From NCBI RefSeq assembly GCF_017497985.1, contig NZ_JAGDFV010000012.1, positions 1 through 64,000 on the forward strand: a DNA stretch of 64,000 nucleotides, given 5' to 3'. A program made the position numbers and the translations under genes. Source of the DNA: Meiothermus sp. CFH 77666. Lineage in GTDB: Bacteria > Deinococcota > Deinococci > Deinococcales > Thermaceae. Below are positions 26,482-34,228 of the stretch, piece by piece. Below the pieces are notes generated by a model. That model was not told the DNA's origin. It did no database searches and was given only the letters and a program-made list of their open reading frames with translations. The first letter of the stretch is position 1. Every line of letters begins with the position of its first letter.

Positions 26482-26516
26482 ACGATAGAAAAAGCAGCAT
26501 GACTGGAGGATGACTG
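26482..26516 (-). promoter_or_regulatory. SARP-type promoter/operator 1 (six-gene secreted operon)
   Basis: Plus-strand ATGACTG at 26499-26505 and again at 26510-26516, exactly 11 bp apart, with GAGG between. On the transcribed (minus) strand this is CAGTCAT-CCTC-CAGTCAT, followed by 11 nt and the -10 box TATCGT (26482-26487). The start codon of the gene at 26449 is about 33 nt further. Heptamer direct repeats at 11 bp, placed just upstream of -10, are the established pattern of SARP activator sites. Confidence 0.78.
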
Positions 26517-26520
26517 AACC

Positions 26521-26546
26521 AAAAACAGACCCACGCAGGGGTCTGT
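26521..26546 (-). terminator. Intrinsic terminator 1 of the operator cassette
   Basis: Stem ACAGACCC (26525-26532) with GGGTCTGT (26539-26546); the A5 run at 26521-26525 gives a U-run on minus-strand transcripts. It lies 4 bp from the operator at 26499 and ends transcription arriving from the protease gene at 26786. Nearly the same hairpin occurs at 36686 and 37261, each also touching an operator. Confidence 0.8.
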
Positions 26547-26707
26547 CCGGGGGGTGAAGCTGCTCAGGGCCTGGAAGGCCAGCAGCCCTGCGGGTTGCGC
26601 TCGAGCCACAGCAAGGCCAGGCCGGGAACGTGCAGGCGGACGCCCTCGAGCAGCACCAGCACCCAGCCCAGCGTTTGCTCCCCTGTGCCAGCCCCTTGCG
26701 GTAGCAT
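26547..26707 (-). pseudogene. Remnant of a SARP-type regulator gene (N-terminal part only)
   Basis: Reading from an ATG at 26707, the product starts MLPQGAGTG..LGWVLVLLEGVRL and reaches LLWLER. SARP1 starts MQPQG..SWGLVLLESPRL and reaches LRLERKTAALLAYLALEG. At about 26595 the frame must shift by one base, after which AGLLAFQALSSFTPR matches SARP1 AALLAYLALEGSTPR. Homology then ends at the terminator. So a fourth SARP once stood before the operon at 26449 and has lost its last 1,000 or so codons. The conserved order SARP-operator-secreted gene supports this reading. Confidence 0.75.
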
Positions 26708-26785
26708 CCTGTTTATCCTCCAAAGGCCGCCGTGTTGAGGATGCCTGGCTTCATTGGGAAGCCAAACCAAAATCCAAACGGCTTG

Positions 26786-28117
26786 CTAGGGCGTTTTGTT
26801 CAGGGCGCTCTGAATATCCAGGAGCCCCGCCCCGCACTCGCCGCCCTGCACCCTGCGGCATCCTTTGGGGTTGGCGGTAGCCAGCAGGATGGCCTTGTAA
26901 TCGGAGGGGGTCAGGCGGGGGTTTTTGTCCATCATGCGGGCCACCGTGCCCGCCACGAACGGGGCGGCAAAGCTGGTGCCGGTGTAATAGTCCGCACCGC
27001 CGCTGGGATCGAGGGCATAGACGGCCTCGCCGGGGGCTACCAGGTCGGTGTAGCCCTGGGCGGTGGCGAAGCTCGAGGTCTGCCCTGCGCTGTTCACCGA
27101 ACCCACCGCAATCAGCCCCTCGATGGTGCGGCTATAGGCGGCGGGGTAGTTGGGCAGGTTGCGGCGGGCGCCGCTAAAGCCACGGGTGTTACCCGCCGAG
27201 GCCACCGTCACCACCCCGGACCGGCTCAGGTCGTAGAGGGCGAGCTCGAGCACCTTGGAGTTGAGCAGGGTGCCCAGGCTGGTGTTGATGACCCGTGCCC
27301 CCTGGCTGGCGGCGTAGCAGAGCCCACGGGCTACCGTTACGTCGCTCCCCTTGCCCCGCGCATCGTTGGTCTTGACCGGCAGCACCACCGCACCCTCGGC
27401 TACCCCCAGGGATGGCCTGGCTGCGATGAGGCCCGCAACACCTGTGCCGTGGCCCCGCTGGCCGTGTTGGGGGTGGACAAAGTCGTCCTCGGTGCTGCCG
27501 CTGCCGGTATAGTCGGCCCCACCCTGGAGGGAAAACGCGCCCACAGGGCTTACCCCGGTGTCCAGCACCCCCACCAGCGGGTTGGAGGAGAGCGGGCCAC
27601 GCGCCGGGTTCACGGCCTGGTACGCCCAGTCGGGGGTGGCCCGCTGAACGGAGGCACTCCCCTGGTCGCCATAGAGCCCTACCTGGGGGTTGACCCCATA
27701 CAGCGCGTTGCGGCCGGTTACCTGGGCGGCAGCGGCTTGCAGCCTTTGAATAGCAGTGAACACGTCCATGCCGCTGGGCACGCGGTACTGCACCAGGGTC
27801 TTGCCGCAGGCCAGGCTCGAGCCGCTCACACTATCCAGCCCATAGGCAGCGATCAGGCTCAGTCCCGCCAGGTTGGCAATACGCTCGAGGTTGGGCATGC
27901 ACTCGGGGGTCTGGTTGCCGGGGCAGTCGAAAATCCCCACCACCTGGCTGGGGTCGTAGTCCAGTTCGGGCGAGAGCTGGTCAAACTCGGGCGCCGGCTT
28001 CCAATCCAGCAGCGGGGTGGCTAGGCTGTGCACCCTCTCGGGGAACGCAGGAAAGATGCGATTGCTGCAAGCTGCCAGTGCCAATAAGCTGACCAGTGCA
28101 AGGATGATTCGGTTCAT
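26786..28117 (-). CDS. Subtilisin-like serine protease lipoprotein (S8 family), protease 1
   Basis: A 443-aa lipoprotein with lipobox LAAC (Cys17). GGGAGAAG precedes the ATG at 28117; the longer frame to 28204 would include the promoter and is rejected. The catalytic triad is complete: Asp186 in VGVLDTGV, His223 in GHGTGVAG and Ser382 in GTSFAAPFVAG, with oxyanion Asn310 in ASAGN. Residues about 30-165 form a pro-region or N-terminal domain with several cysteines. It is probably surface anchored, since lipidation would hold it at a membrane. The gene is preceded by a SARP-type operator and lies directly downstream of SARP1. Confidence 0.93.
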   Translation of the reverse strand: MNRIILALVSLLALAACSNRIFPAFPERVHSLATPLLDWKPAPEFDQLSPELDYDPSQVVGIFDCPGNQTPECMPNLERIANLAGLSLIAAYGLDSVSGSSLACGKTLVQYRVPSGMDVFTAIQRLQAAAAQVTGRNALYGVNPQVGLYGDQGSASVQRATPDWAYQAVNPARGPLSSNPLVGVLDTGVSPVGAFSLQGGADYTGSGSTEDDFVHPQHGQRGHGTGVAGLIAARPSLGVAEGAVVLPVKTNDARGKGSDVTVARGLCYAASQGARVINTSLGTLLNSKVLELALYDLSRSGVVTVASAGNTRGFSGARRNLPNYPAAYSRTIEGLIAVGSVNSAGQTSSFATAQGYTDLVAPGEAVYALDPSGGADYYTGTSFAAPFVAGTVARMMDKNPRLTPSDYKAILLATANPKGCRRVQGGECGAGLLDIQSALNKTP

Positions 28118-28147
28118 AAGCTTCTCCCTTTCATCGAACACCAGACA

Positions 28148-28182
28148 TTGGTAGCAAACCCGGCATGACTGGAGGATGACTG
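28148..28182 (-). promoter_or_regulatory. SARP-type promoter/operator 2 (protease 1)
   Basis: ATGACTG at 28165-28171 and 28176-28182 on the plus strand, 11 bp apart with GAGG between. Eleven nt beyond the proximal repeat is TACCAA (28148-28153), a weaker -10 box, with the next base T. The protease start codon is about 31 nt further. It lies in the 126 bp between the SARP1 stop and the protease gene. Confidence 0.76.
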
Positions 28183-28242
28183 GGTACATTACGCCACCCC
28201 ACATGCGTCGCGATGGTGGAAAGTACGATAAGAACAGAAGAG

Positions 28243-31200
28243 CTATTCGGTTGGGTCGGAATCCCTGAGCTTTTGCAGCAGGGCCAGGGCCTGCGCCAGT
28301 AGCTCGGGCCGCTCCAGCAGGCGGCTGGCATCCAGCAGCAGGCGGGCCTCCTCGTAGGGGTCGGCGGTTTCCCGGATGGCTATTAGAGCCGCCTCGAGGT
28401 AGCCCTCCAGCAGCAATTGCGCGGCGCGGGTGGTGGGGGCCGGGTGTAGTTCCAGCGCCTGCTCGGCCAGCCCAGGCTGGGCTTGCAGGCGGGCCAGCCG
28501 GGCCCAGGCCTCGGCCTCGCGAAGGGGGTAGCGGCCCGCCTGGGCGGCGCGGGTGGCCATCTGGTAGGGCTTTAGGGCCTGTTCGGGCCGGTGTTGCAGC
28601 ACCTCGAGTTCACCCGCGTACCAGTGCAGGTCGGCCTCGTAGTAGGGGTTGTTGGTGTCGGCCAGGGCCTGTAGGGCACGGTTCAGGTTAAGCCGGGCGC
28701 TATCGTACTCGCCCAGGCGTAGCTGGGCTTCGACCAGGTTGCCCAAGGCCATGCCCTGCATCAGGGGGTTGAGCTGGGCCTCCGGGGTTGCCTGGGCGGT
28801 CTGGTAGGAAGCCTTGGCCTGCCGGTATTTGCCCTGGCCGAACTGCACCGCGCCCAGATTGTTGTGCAGGTAGAAGGTGGGCAGTCCGGCCTGGCTGGGC
28901 TGGGCCAGCTCGAGCGCCTGGCGGAAGTAGCCCTCGGCCCGCTCCAGTTGGCCCAGCCGCCAGCTCAGGTTGCCCATGTTGTTGAGCGTGCGTACCACGT
29001 TGCTCGCGTAGCCCAGTTTTTTCCACAGCACCAGGGCTTCCTCGAGCAAAGCCTGTGCGCCGGGCTGGTGGCGCTCAATCAGCACCGAGGCCAGGTTTTG
29101 CAGGGAACCGGCTACCCGGGCCTCATCTTGCAGGCTGCGGCGAATCTGTAGGGCCTGGCGGTGGTGGGCCTCAGCCTGGGCAAAGTCGCGCTGCATGCGG
29201 GCCGCCTCGCCCAGGTAGTTGAGGGCATCGGCCCGAGCCGCTAGAGCCTCCCTCGAGTCGAGGTCGCCCAGCACCTCGAGGGCCATCTGGGCTGCCCCCT
29301 GTGCGCCCCTGGCATCGCCAAAGCCCAACACCTGCAAGGCCGCCCGGCTGTTCCAGACACTGGCCTGGAGCACCGGCCCCACCTCGCTTAGCAGTTGCTC
29401 GGCCCGGTTCAGGGTAGCGGCGGCCTCGGGGTAGTGCAGGTGACGCTCTTCCATCCGGGCCTTCTGCACCAGGATCCGCACCTGGCTGGCCTCGTCCGGA
29501 GCTAGCTGCAAGGCCCGATCAAACCACTGCCGCCCGGTCTCCTGCTGTCCCCGCAGGAAGTGCAGGGTGGCGGCCTGGGTAAAGGCCTCGAGGGCTTTGT
29601 CCAGCGGCTGGTCGTGCAGGGCCCCGCCGGGGGCACTTAGGGCAGTCCAGTAGTGCTCGGCGGCGGGCTCGGGGGGCAGAAACTGGGCGGTGCGCCAGTG
29701 CAGCAGGGTGCGCACGGCCTGGGGAATGCCGTTCAGGGTAGCCTCGTAGATCAGGTCGTGGGCGAAGCGGTGGCCCGCGAGTACCTGGTTGGCCTCGAGC
29801 TCGGCCCACGGTTCGGTTAGCTGCATGGGCCCCACCTCCAGCACCTTTGCGGCCAGGCCAGGGCTGAAGTTGGCTCCCGCAATAGCGGCAGTACGGGCCA
29901 GGTTCAGTGCACCCGGCGAAAGGCGCCCCAGGCGGTGCTGGATCAGGGTCTGGGCTTTTTTGGAGCTGGGCAGACCCCTGGAATGGGGCTGGTGCAGCCC
30001 CCCGGACTCCCACAGGTTGCGCAGGGTTTCGAGCACCAGAAACGGGTTGCCTCCGGTGTGCTTGAACAGGGCCTCGGACAAGCCCGCCGGGGGAATTTCC
30101 AGGCTCTCCAGCAATTCCCCAATGGCGGCCTGATCCAGGGGCCCCACCTCGAGCAGTACCGCCTGGTTGTTCTCGAGCAATTCATTCAAAAAACCCTGTA
30201 CCCCCGGAGGTAGCTCGCCAGTCCGGTAGGTGAGGATGCTCTGGGGGTGGCCCTGGGCAAACACAAACTGCCAGGCTTCCAGGCTGGCAGGGTCGAAGTA
30301 TTGCAGGTCGTCGAGTGCCACTGGTCCCATGCCTTCGGCCATGCCCAGACGAATCAGCTCGGCCTTGGCCTGCAAGAAGCGCAGCCGGTCGGCCTCGGAC
30401 TGGATGGGGCCGGGGGCTTGCCCCAGCTCGGGCACGATGCGGCTCAACTCGGTGCGCACCCAGTCGGGCAGTGGTAGCGCGGGCAGGTGTTCGAGCAGTT
30501 GCCGGTAAACACGGCTATGGCTGGCATAGGGTATCCCGTGGTCGCTGGGGCGGCCCTCGAGGGCCAGGTACGCACCCCGAGCACTCAGGAACTCCTGCAT
30601 CAGGCGGCTCTTGCCCACCCCAGGCGGCCCGCTCAGGATCAGGTGCTGCCCCGCCAACCAGGCCCTTTCCATCTGCCGCAGCAGGGCTTCGCGCCCAACT
30701 GCGTGGGGTGGGCGCAGCAGGCCCAGAGGCATTTCATTGCGCTCGAGAACGCGGACTTCCAGGCGCTCCCCCTGATCAATCTGCCGGGCCAGGGCCTGGG
30801 TCTCGGGCAGGGGCTGGGTGCCCAGCTCCTTGCGTAGAATGTCCTTGCAGCGGTGGTAGGCTGCCAGCGCAGCCCCCCGGTCGCCCAGCAAGTACAGTAG
30901 CCGCATCACCCGGCGGTGGGCGGCCTCGGAGATGGGGTCAAGGTCTAGCAGGCTGCGGGCATGTTGCAGCGCCTCGCGGTACTCGCCGTTTTGCTCTGCT
31001 GCATCGGCCAGGGCCGCCAGCGATCGGCGGCGCAGGTCGTCCAGGTACTCGCGTCGGGTAATGAGCCAGTCCTCGAGCTCAGGGCAGTCGTCGTAGTCGA
31101 GGCCCTCCAGCAGTTGGCCCCGGCCCTGTACCACCTCGGCGTGCCGCCCGGCGAAGTGGGCCAGCTCCATCTCGGTTACATCGGTGGCAATACCCTGCAA

Positions 31201-31479
31201 GCTGAGGGTATCGCTTCCCGTTACCCACCCCTCACCGCCCACCTGACGCAGCCGCCTGAGCACCTGGGAGAGGTTGTTGCGGGCGGTGGACTCGGGCGAG
31301 TCGGGCCAGAGCAGCCCGGCCAGCCTCGAGCGGGGGGTGGATCCCTCCAGGGCCAGGTAGGCCAGCAGGGCAGCGGTCTTGCGCTCGAGGCGCAGCGGAG
31401 CTTGCCCTGGGCCTTGCAGCCGGGGGCTCTCCAGCAGAACCAGCCCCCAGGAGACTGCGCTGTCCCCCTGCGGTTGCAT
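28243..31479 (-). CDS. SARP-type transcriptional regulator with AAA/STAND ATPase and TPRs (SARP1)
   Basis: A giant 1078-aa regulator. A winged helix-turn-helix of SARP type (about 28-95; putative recognition helix ARNNLSQVLRRLRQ) is followed by the bacterial transcriptional activation domain (about 100-240; LLDLDPISEAAHRRVMRL, AYHRCKDILRKELG). Next is a nucleotide-binding domain with Walker A GPPGVGKS (284-291) and Walker B GPVALDDLQ (about 385-393), then many TPR units to the C-terminus (about 640-1060). In AfsR-like proteins the ATPase and TPRs control oligomerisation in response to a signal or partner. It is inferred to activate the TGACTG-repeat promoters nearby. A TAGCAT box 6 nt before the ATG suggests a leaderless mRNA. 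Confidence 0.92.
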   Translation of the reverse strand: MQPQGDSAVSWGLVLLESPRLQGPGQAPLRLERKTAALLAYLALEGSTPRSRLAGLLWPDSPESTARNNLSQVLRRLRQVGGEGWVTGSDTLSLQGIATDVTEMELAHFAGRHAEVVQGRGQLLEGLDYDDCPELEDWLITRREYLDDLRRRSLAALADAAEQNGEYREALQHARSLLDLDPISEAAHRRVMRLLYLLGDRGAALAAYHRCKDILRKELGTQPLPETQALARQIDQGERLEVRVLERNEMPLGLLRPPHAVGREALLRQMERAWLAGQHLILSGPPGVGKSRLMQEFLSARGAYLALEGRPSDHGIPYASHSRVYRQLLEHLPALPLPDWVRTELSRIVPELGQAPGPIQSEADRLRFLQAKAELIRLGMAEGMGPVALDDLQYFDPASLEAWQFVFAQGHPQSILTYRTGELPPGVQGFLNELLENNQAVLLEVGPLDQAAIGELLESLEIPPAGLSEALFKHTGGNPFLVLETLRNLWESGGLHQPHSRGLPSSKKAQTLIQHRLGRLSPGALNLARTAAIAGANFSPGLAAKVLEVGPMQLTEPWAELEANQVLAGHRFAHDLIYEATLNGIPQAVRTLLHWRTAQFLPPEPAAEHYWTALSAPGGALHDQPLDKALEAFTQAATLHFLRGQQETGRQWFDRALQLAPDEASQVRILVQKARMEERHLHYPEAAATLNRAEQLLSEVGPVLQASVWNSRAALQVLGFGDARGAQGAAQMALEVLGDLDSREALAARADALNYLGEAARMQRDFAQAEAHHRQALQIRRSLQDEARVAGSLQNLASVLIERHQPGAQALLEEALVLWKKLGYASNVVRTLNNMGNLSWRLGQLERAEGYFRQALELAQPSQAGLPTFYLHNNLGAVQFGQGKYRQAKASYQTAQATPEAQLNPLMQGMALGNLVEAQLRLGEYDSARLNLNRALQALADTNNPYYEADLHWYAGELEVLQHRPEQALKPYQMATRAAQAGRYPLREAEAWARLARLQAQPGLAEQALELHPAPTTRAAQLLLEGYLEAALIAIRETADPYEEARLLLDASRLLERPELLAQALALLQKLRDSDPTE

Positions 31480-31485
31480 ACCTTC

Positions 31486-31491
31486 ATGCTA
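31486..31491 (-). promoter_or_regulatory. -10 box of a probable leaderless promoter (SARP1)
   Basis: TAGCAT on the minus strand, exactly 6 nt before the ATG at 31479. The same spacing is found at SARP2 (TACAAT) and SARP3 (TAAACT). Confidence 0.5.
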
Positions 31492-31842
31492 ATAGACCCA
31501 GGCTTTCTCAGGTCAGGTTTTGCAACAATTCCAACCCCAAGCGCCGAAGGGAGCCCCTTGCGCCATTTCAAATACCGCAAAAAAAGATGGTTTACAAAAC
31601 CAAAAGCGCTACAGGCCGTCTTTTTGAATCCCAGAGCACACCCCTCCCTGGCGGTCGGCGAAATAAGTGTCTCCCCTCCAAGGGGCGGTATCGCCCTCTG
31701 CTATGCGGATAAGTGCCTCCCGTCTATGTTTTGGATAATGGCATGATCGAAAATCATTCGGGTATTGCGCCCGGAGCCTGATTTTCTAACGCAGCCTGGA
31801 TTCATCTCTAAACCTTATACGGGCGCAACTTAACTTCGGCCA

Positions 31843-31876
31843 GGTTGGTTCGTCACCGTTCGGCGACGAACCAACC
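31843..31876 (-). terminator. Hairpin after the 704-aa lipoprotein gene
   Basis: A perfect 12-bp stem, GGTTGGTTCGTC/GACGAACCAACC, with a 10-nt loop, 22 bp after the stop codon at 31899. No U-run follows on the minus strand, so factor-independent termination is not certain, but the position fits the end of the two-gene operon. Confidence 0.6.
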
Positions 31877-31898
31877 CAATCTGGTATCGCTCTCAACC

Positions 31899-34013
31899 TT
31901 AACGACAGGCCACCAGGATGTTATCAATGCCCCAGCGTTCATCCGGGCTGTTGGTTCTGGGGGAGAACACGAATATCAAACGGGCTCCGGTGCCCCTCGT
32001 GAAAAAGTCCTTGTCAAGCGTGAACGGCCCCTCGTTGCGGAACAGGGCGGCGGGGTCATAAAAGGGCCTGGTGACCTCCCTAGTTTCCATTCCGTTGAAT
32101 GCCAATACCTGTAAAAACGCGGTTCCGGTGGCGCCGAAGAAACTGGTAAACCGTAGCTCCAGGTTGCCCGAGCAGGGAAAGCCGAGGTTGGGCATGAGCA
32201 GGATGTCGGTGGTTAGAACAGCGGTGTTATTGGCTCCGATCCGGCTGGCATTGGCGTAGGCCGCGCCATCGGTCTTGATCCAGTGGTCGCGCACCGGAGC
32301 AGAACTCTGGGTGGTGCTCCAACCGCTGGGCAAGCTGCCTCCGGTGTAGGAGAAATCCTGGTACAGGCGCTCACCCAGCTCTACGTTCAGGGTAAAGGGT
32401 ACGGTCTTGGGCACACTCAGGCCGGGGTGCGAGGCAGTGATGGTAATGCGGTACGTACCCAACTCGGTAAGGCGGCTGAGGCGGATTTCCAGCGAACCGA
32501 CACTGCCAGGGGTAACGTTGACCCTCTGCACGCTCGCGCCGGCTGGTAGACCGGTGGCATCGAACAGCACTCCCTCGTTGAAACCATTTTGCGGGTCGGC
32601 AACACTCACCTGCAGGCTGCGGGACGAGTCCCGCGATCCGGCTCCACTGGGCATGGTTAGCGAGTTGGCAGTGGGGTTGGCTGGGTTGCGCACCGCAATG
32701 GTGAAGTCGGGCTGAAGCACCTCTACCGGGAGGCGTGTACTCACGTTGCGTCCGCCCAGGTTGACGGTCGAGAGGGTGAGCGTTTGAGGGCCCAGCGAAG
32801 CGGTTCCTTCGGCTTGCAGATACAGCGTGGCCTCACTTCCCGGCAGGGGGTTGGGGCTGATGCTGGCCCGCAGACCCGCCGGAGCCTCCACCCGAAGCTC
32901 AACCGGCCCGCTAAAGCCGCCCTGCCGCCGGATGCCGACCGTCCGGCTCGTCCCCTGGGTTCCGCGCAGCAGCGGAACGGGGTTTGGCGGTAGCACGAAG
33001 GCCACGGGTGGTGTCTCGACCTCGAGTTGCAGCGCTGCGGTACGCACACGTCCGCCCGCGGTGGCCCGCAGCACCAGGTCGTAGTTGGCGGGGGGCACGC
33101 TTGGACCTATGCGCAGCTCGAGGTTGGCCGTGCTGGTACTTCCCGATAGCTCGGTGGGGGTAAAGGTAGCCTGCACCTGATCCTGCCCGCTGCCTACAAT
33201 GCTCCCCTCCAGGGCCAGCTGCACCGCTTCGGCAAATCCCCCCTGCCGCCTCAGGGTAAGGGGTACGGTCAGGGTGCGGTCGGGTGGGCTGGTCAGGCTC
33301 GAGGAACCCTCAGGGCTTACCGAGAAATCTTGAATGGCACTCACGCTCAGGCTGAACGGGGCGATCCGGATTACCCCTTCTGCCTGGCCCCTGAGGGTGA
33401 GGGTCAGGGTACCGGGGGCCACACTGGCGGCTACTGCTATGGAAAGGGTGGTACTCGACACTCCCTCCGCAACCGTGCGGGGCGCAGCCGAGATGCCTTG
33501 AGGGGGGTCGGTCAGCTCGAGCTGAACCGGGCCGCCAAAGCCCGGCCCGCGCTCCACCTGCACCGCCAGAATTGCGTTTTGACCCTGAACGACGCTGGGG
33601 CTGTTCTGTACGCGCAGGCTAAACTCCACCGGAGCGGCCTGCACGCTAAGTTTCAGGGGGGTGGTTTTGACCAGGTCGCCGCCGGTGGCCTTGAGGGTGA
33701 GCTCGACTGCCCCCAGCGCTGCGGTTGTGCCCACTTGCAGGGCAAGCTGACCGCTGGAAGCCCCGTCGGGGATGTTGAAGCTGGGAGCGCTGAGGCCCGC
33801 GGGGGGGTTGCTCAGCTCGAGCGTCACGGCCCCCGTAAAGCCATTCAGGCGGTTGATGCTAATGGGAATATTGGCCTCCGAACCCCGCCGCACCTCCACG
33901 GCCTGGGCTGGTGCCCCAATCTGGAAGTCGGGCGGCGCGTTTCGACAGGCGCCGAGTACCAGCAACGCACACAGACCCATCAGCCTGAACCAAGAGAAGA
34001 CTCTAAAATCCAT
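31899..34013 (-). CDS. Lipoprotein with repeated Ig-like domains
   Basis: A 704-aa surface lipoprotein with lipobox VLGAC (Cys23); GGAGGG precedes the ATG. Residues about 28-525 consist of about five Ig-like repeats of roughly 95 aa, each with a pattern 'GFTGAVTLELSNPPAGL' and ending in a 'LTLKATGG' strand; the same kind of domain occurs once in protease 2 at 37312. The C-terminal part (about 550-704) resembles a lectin-like/choice-of-anchor domain (LYQDFSYTGGSLPSGWSTT ... WGIDNILVAC). It is probably an adhesin or protease partner. It is the second gene of the operon begun at 36571, with a MITE-like element between the two genes. Confidence 0.8.
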   Translation of the reverse strand: MDFRVFSWFRLMGLCALLVLGACRNAPPDFQIGAPAQAVEVRRGSEANIPISINRLNGFTGAVTLELSNPPAGLSAPSFNIPDGASSGQLALQVGTTAALGAVELTLKATGGDLVKTTPLKLSVQAAPVEFSLRVQNSPSVVQGQNAILAVQVERGPGFGGPVQLELTDPPQGISAAPRTVAEGVSSTTLSIAVAASVAPGTLTLTLRGQAEGVIRIAPFSLSVSAIQDFSVSPEGSSSLTSPPDRTLTVPLTLRRQGGFAEAVQLALEGSIVGSGQDQVQATFTPTELSGSTSTANLELRIGPSVPPANYDLVLRATAGGRVRTAALQLEVETPPVAFVLPPNPVPLLRGTQGTSRTVGIRRQGGFSGPVELRVEAPAGLRASISPNPLPGSEATLYLQAEGTASLGPQTLTLSTVNLGGRNVSTRLPVEVLQPDFTIAVRNPANPTANSLTMPSGAGSRDSSRSLQVSVADPQNGFNEGVLFDATGLPAGASVQRVNVTPGSVGSLEIRLSRLTELGTYRITITASHPGLSVPKTVPFTLNVELGERLYQDFSYTGGSLPSGWSTTQSSAPVRDHWIKTDGAAYANASRIGANNTAVLTTDILLMPNLGFPCSGNLELRFTSFFGATGTAFLQVLAFNGMETREVTRPFYDPAALFRNEGPFTLDKDFFTRGTGARLIFVFSPRTNSPDERWGIDNILVACR

Positions 34014-34108
34014 TCAACCCTCCTTTGCGGGTCAGCGCAAAGAAACGCTTTGAAACCAGCCGCTCCATTAGCACTGACCCCGGCAATGCACGGCTACTTC
34101 TTCAGGTA

Positions 34109-34221
34109 ATACCAAATCTGCTCAGAAGTGACCCAAAAGCGATATAAGAGACCCTCGGACGCGCCCCCTGGCGCGGCAAGTGAGGGGCGCGTTTAGCGCC
34201 GCTCACGCGCAGAGTTGGTAT
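34109..34221. mobile_element. MITE-like element, copy 1
   Basis: 113 bp with terminal inverted repeats ATACCAAATCTGC and ATACCAACTCTGC (12 of 13 identical) and no coding capacity. An inverted copy at 55262-55374 differs at only two positions, both in one terminal repeat. The GC-rich interior can fold into a hairpin. A mobile source transposase is not identified. It lies between the two lipoprotein genes of one operon, 7 bp after the stop of the first. Confidence 0.75.
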
Positions 34222-34228
34222 AAGACCC

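Larger units (their letters stand above)
31480..31898. other. Intergenic region upstream of SARP1
   Basis: About 420 bp. It contains the SARP1 -10 box at 31486, two copies of ATAAGTG-CTCCC (31662 and 31709, about 48 bp apart) of unknown meaning, and the hairpin at 31843 that follows the gene ending at 31899. No TGACTG-type 11-bp repeat was seen here, so SARP1 does not appear to use its own operator. No gene is supported. Confidence 0.6.

Noticed and set aside
26732-28024. 430-aa plus-strand frame opposite protease 1
   Set aside because: Its long length follows from high GC; the opposite strand encodes a complete S8 triad.
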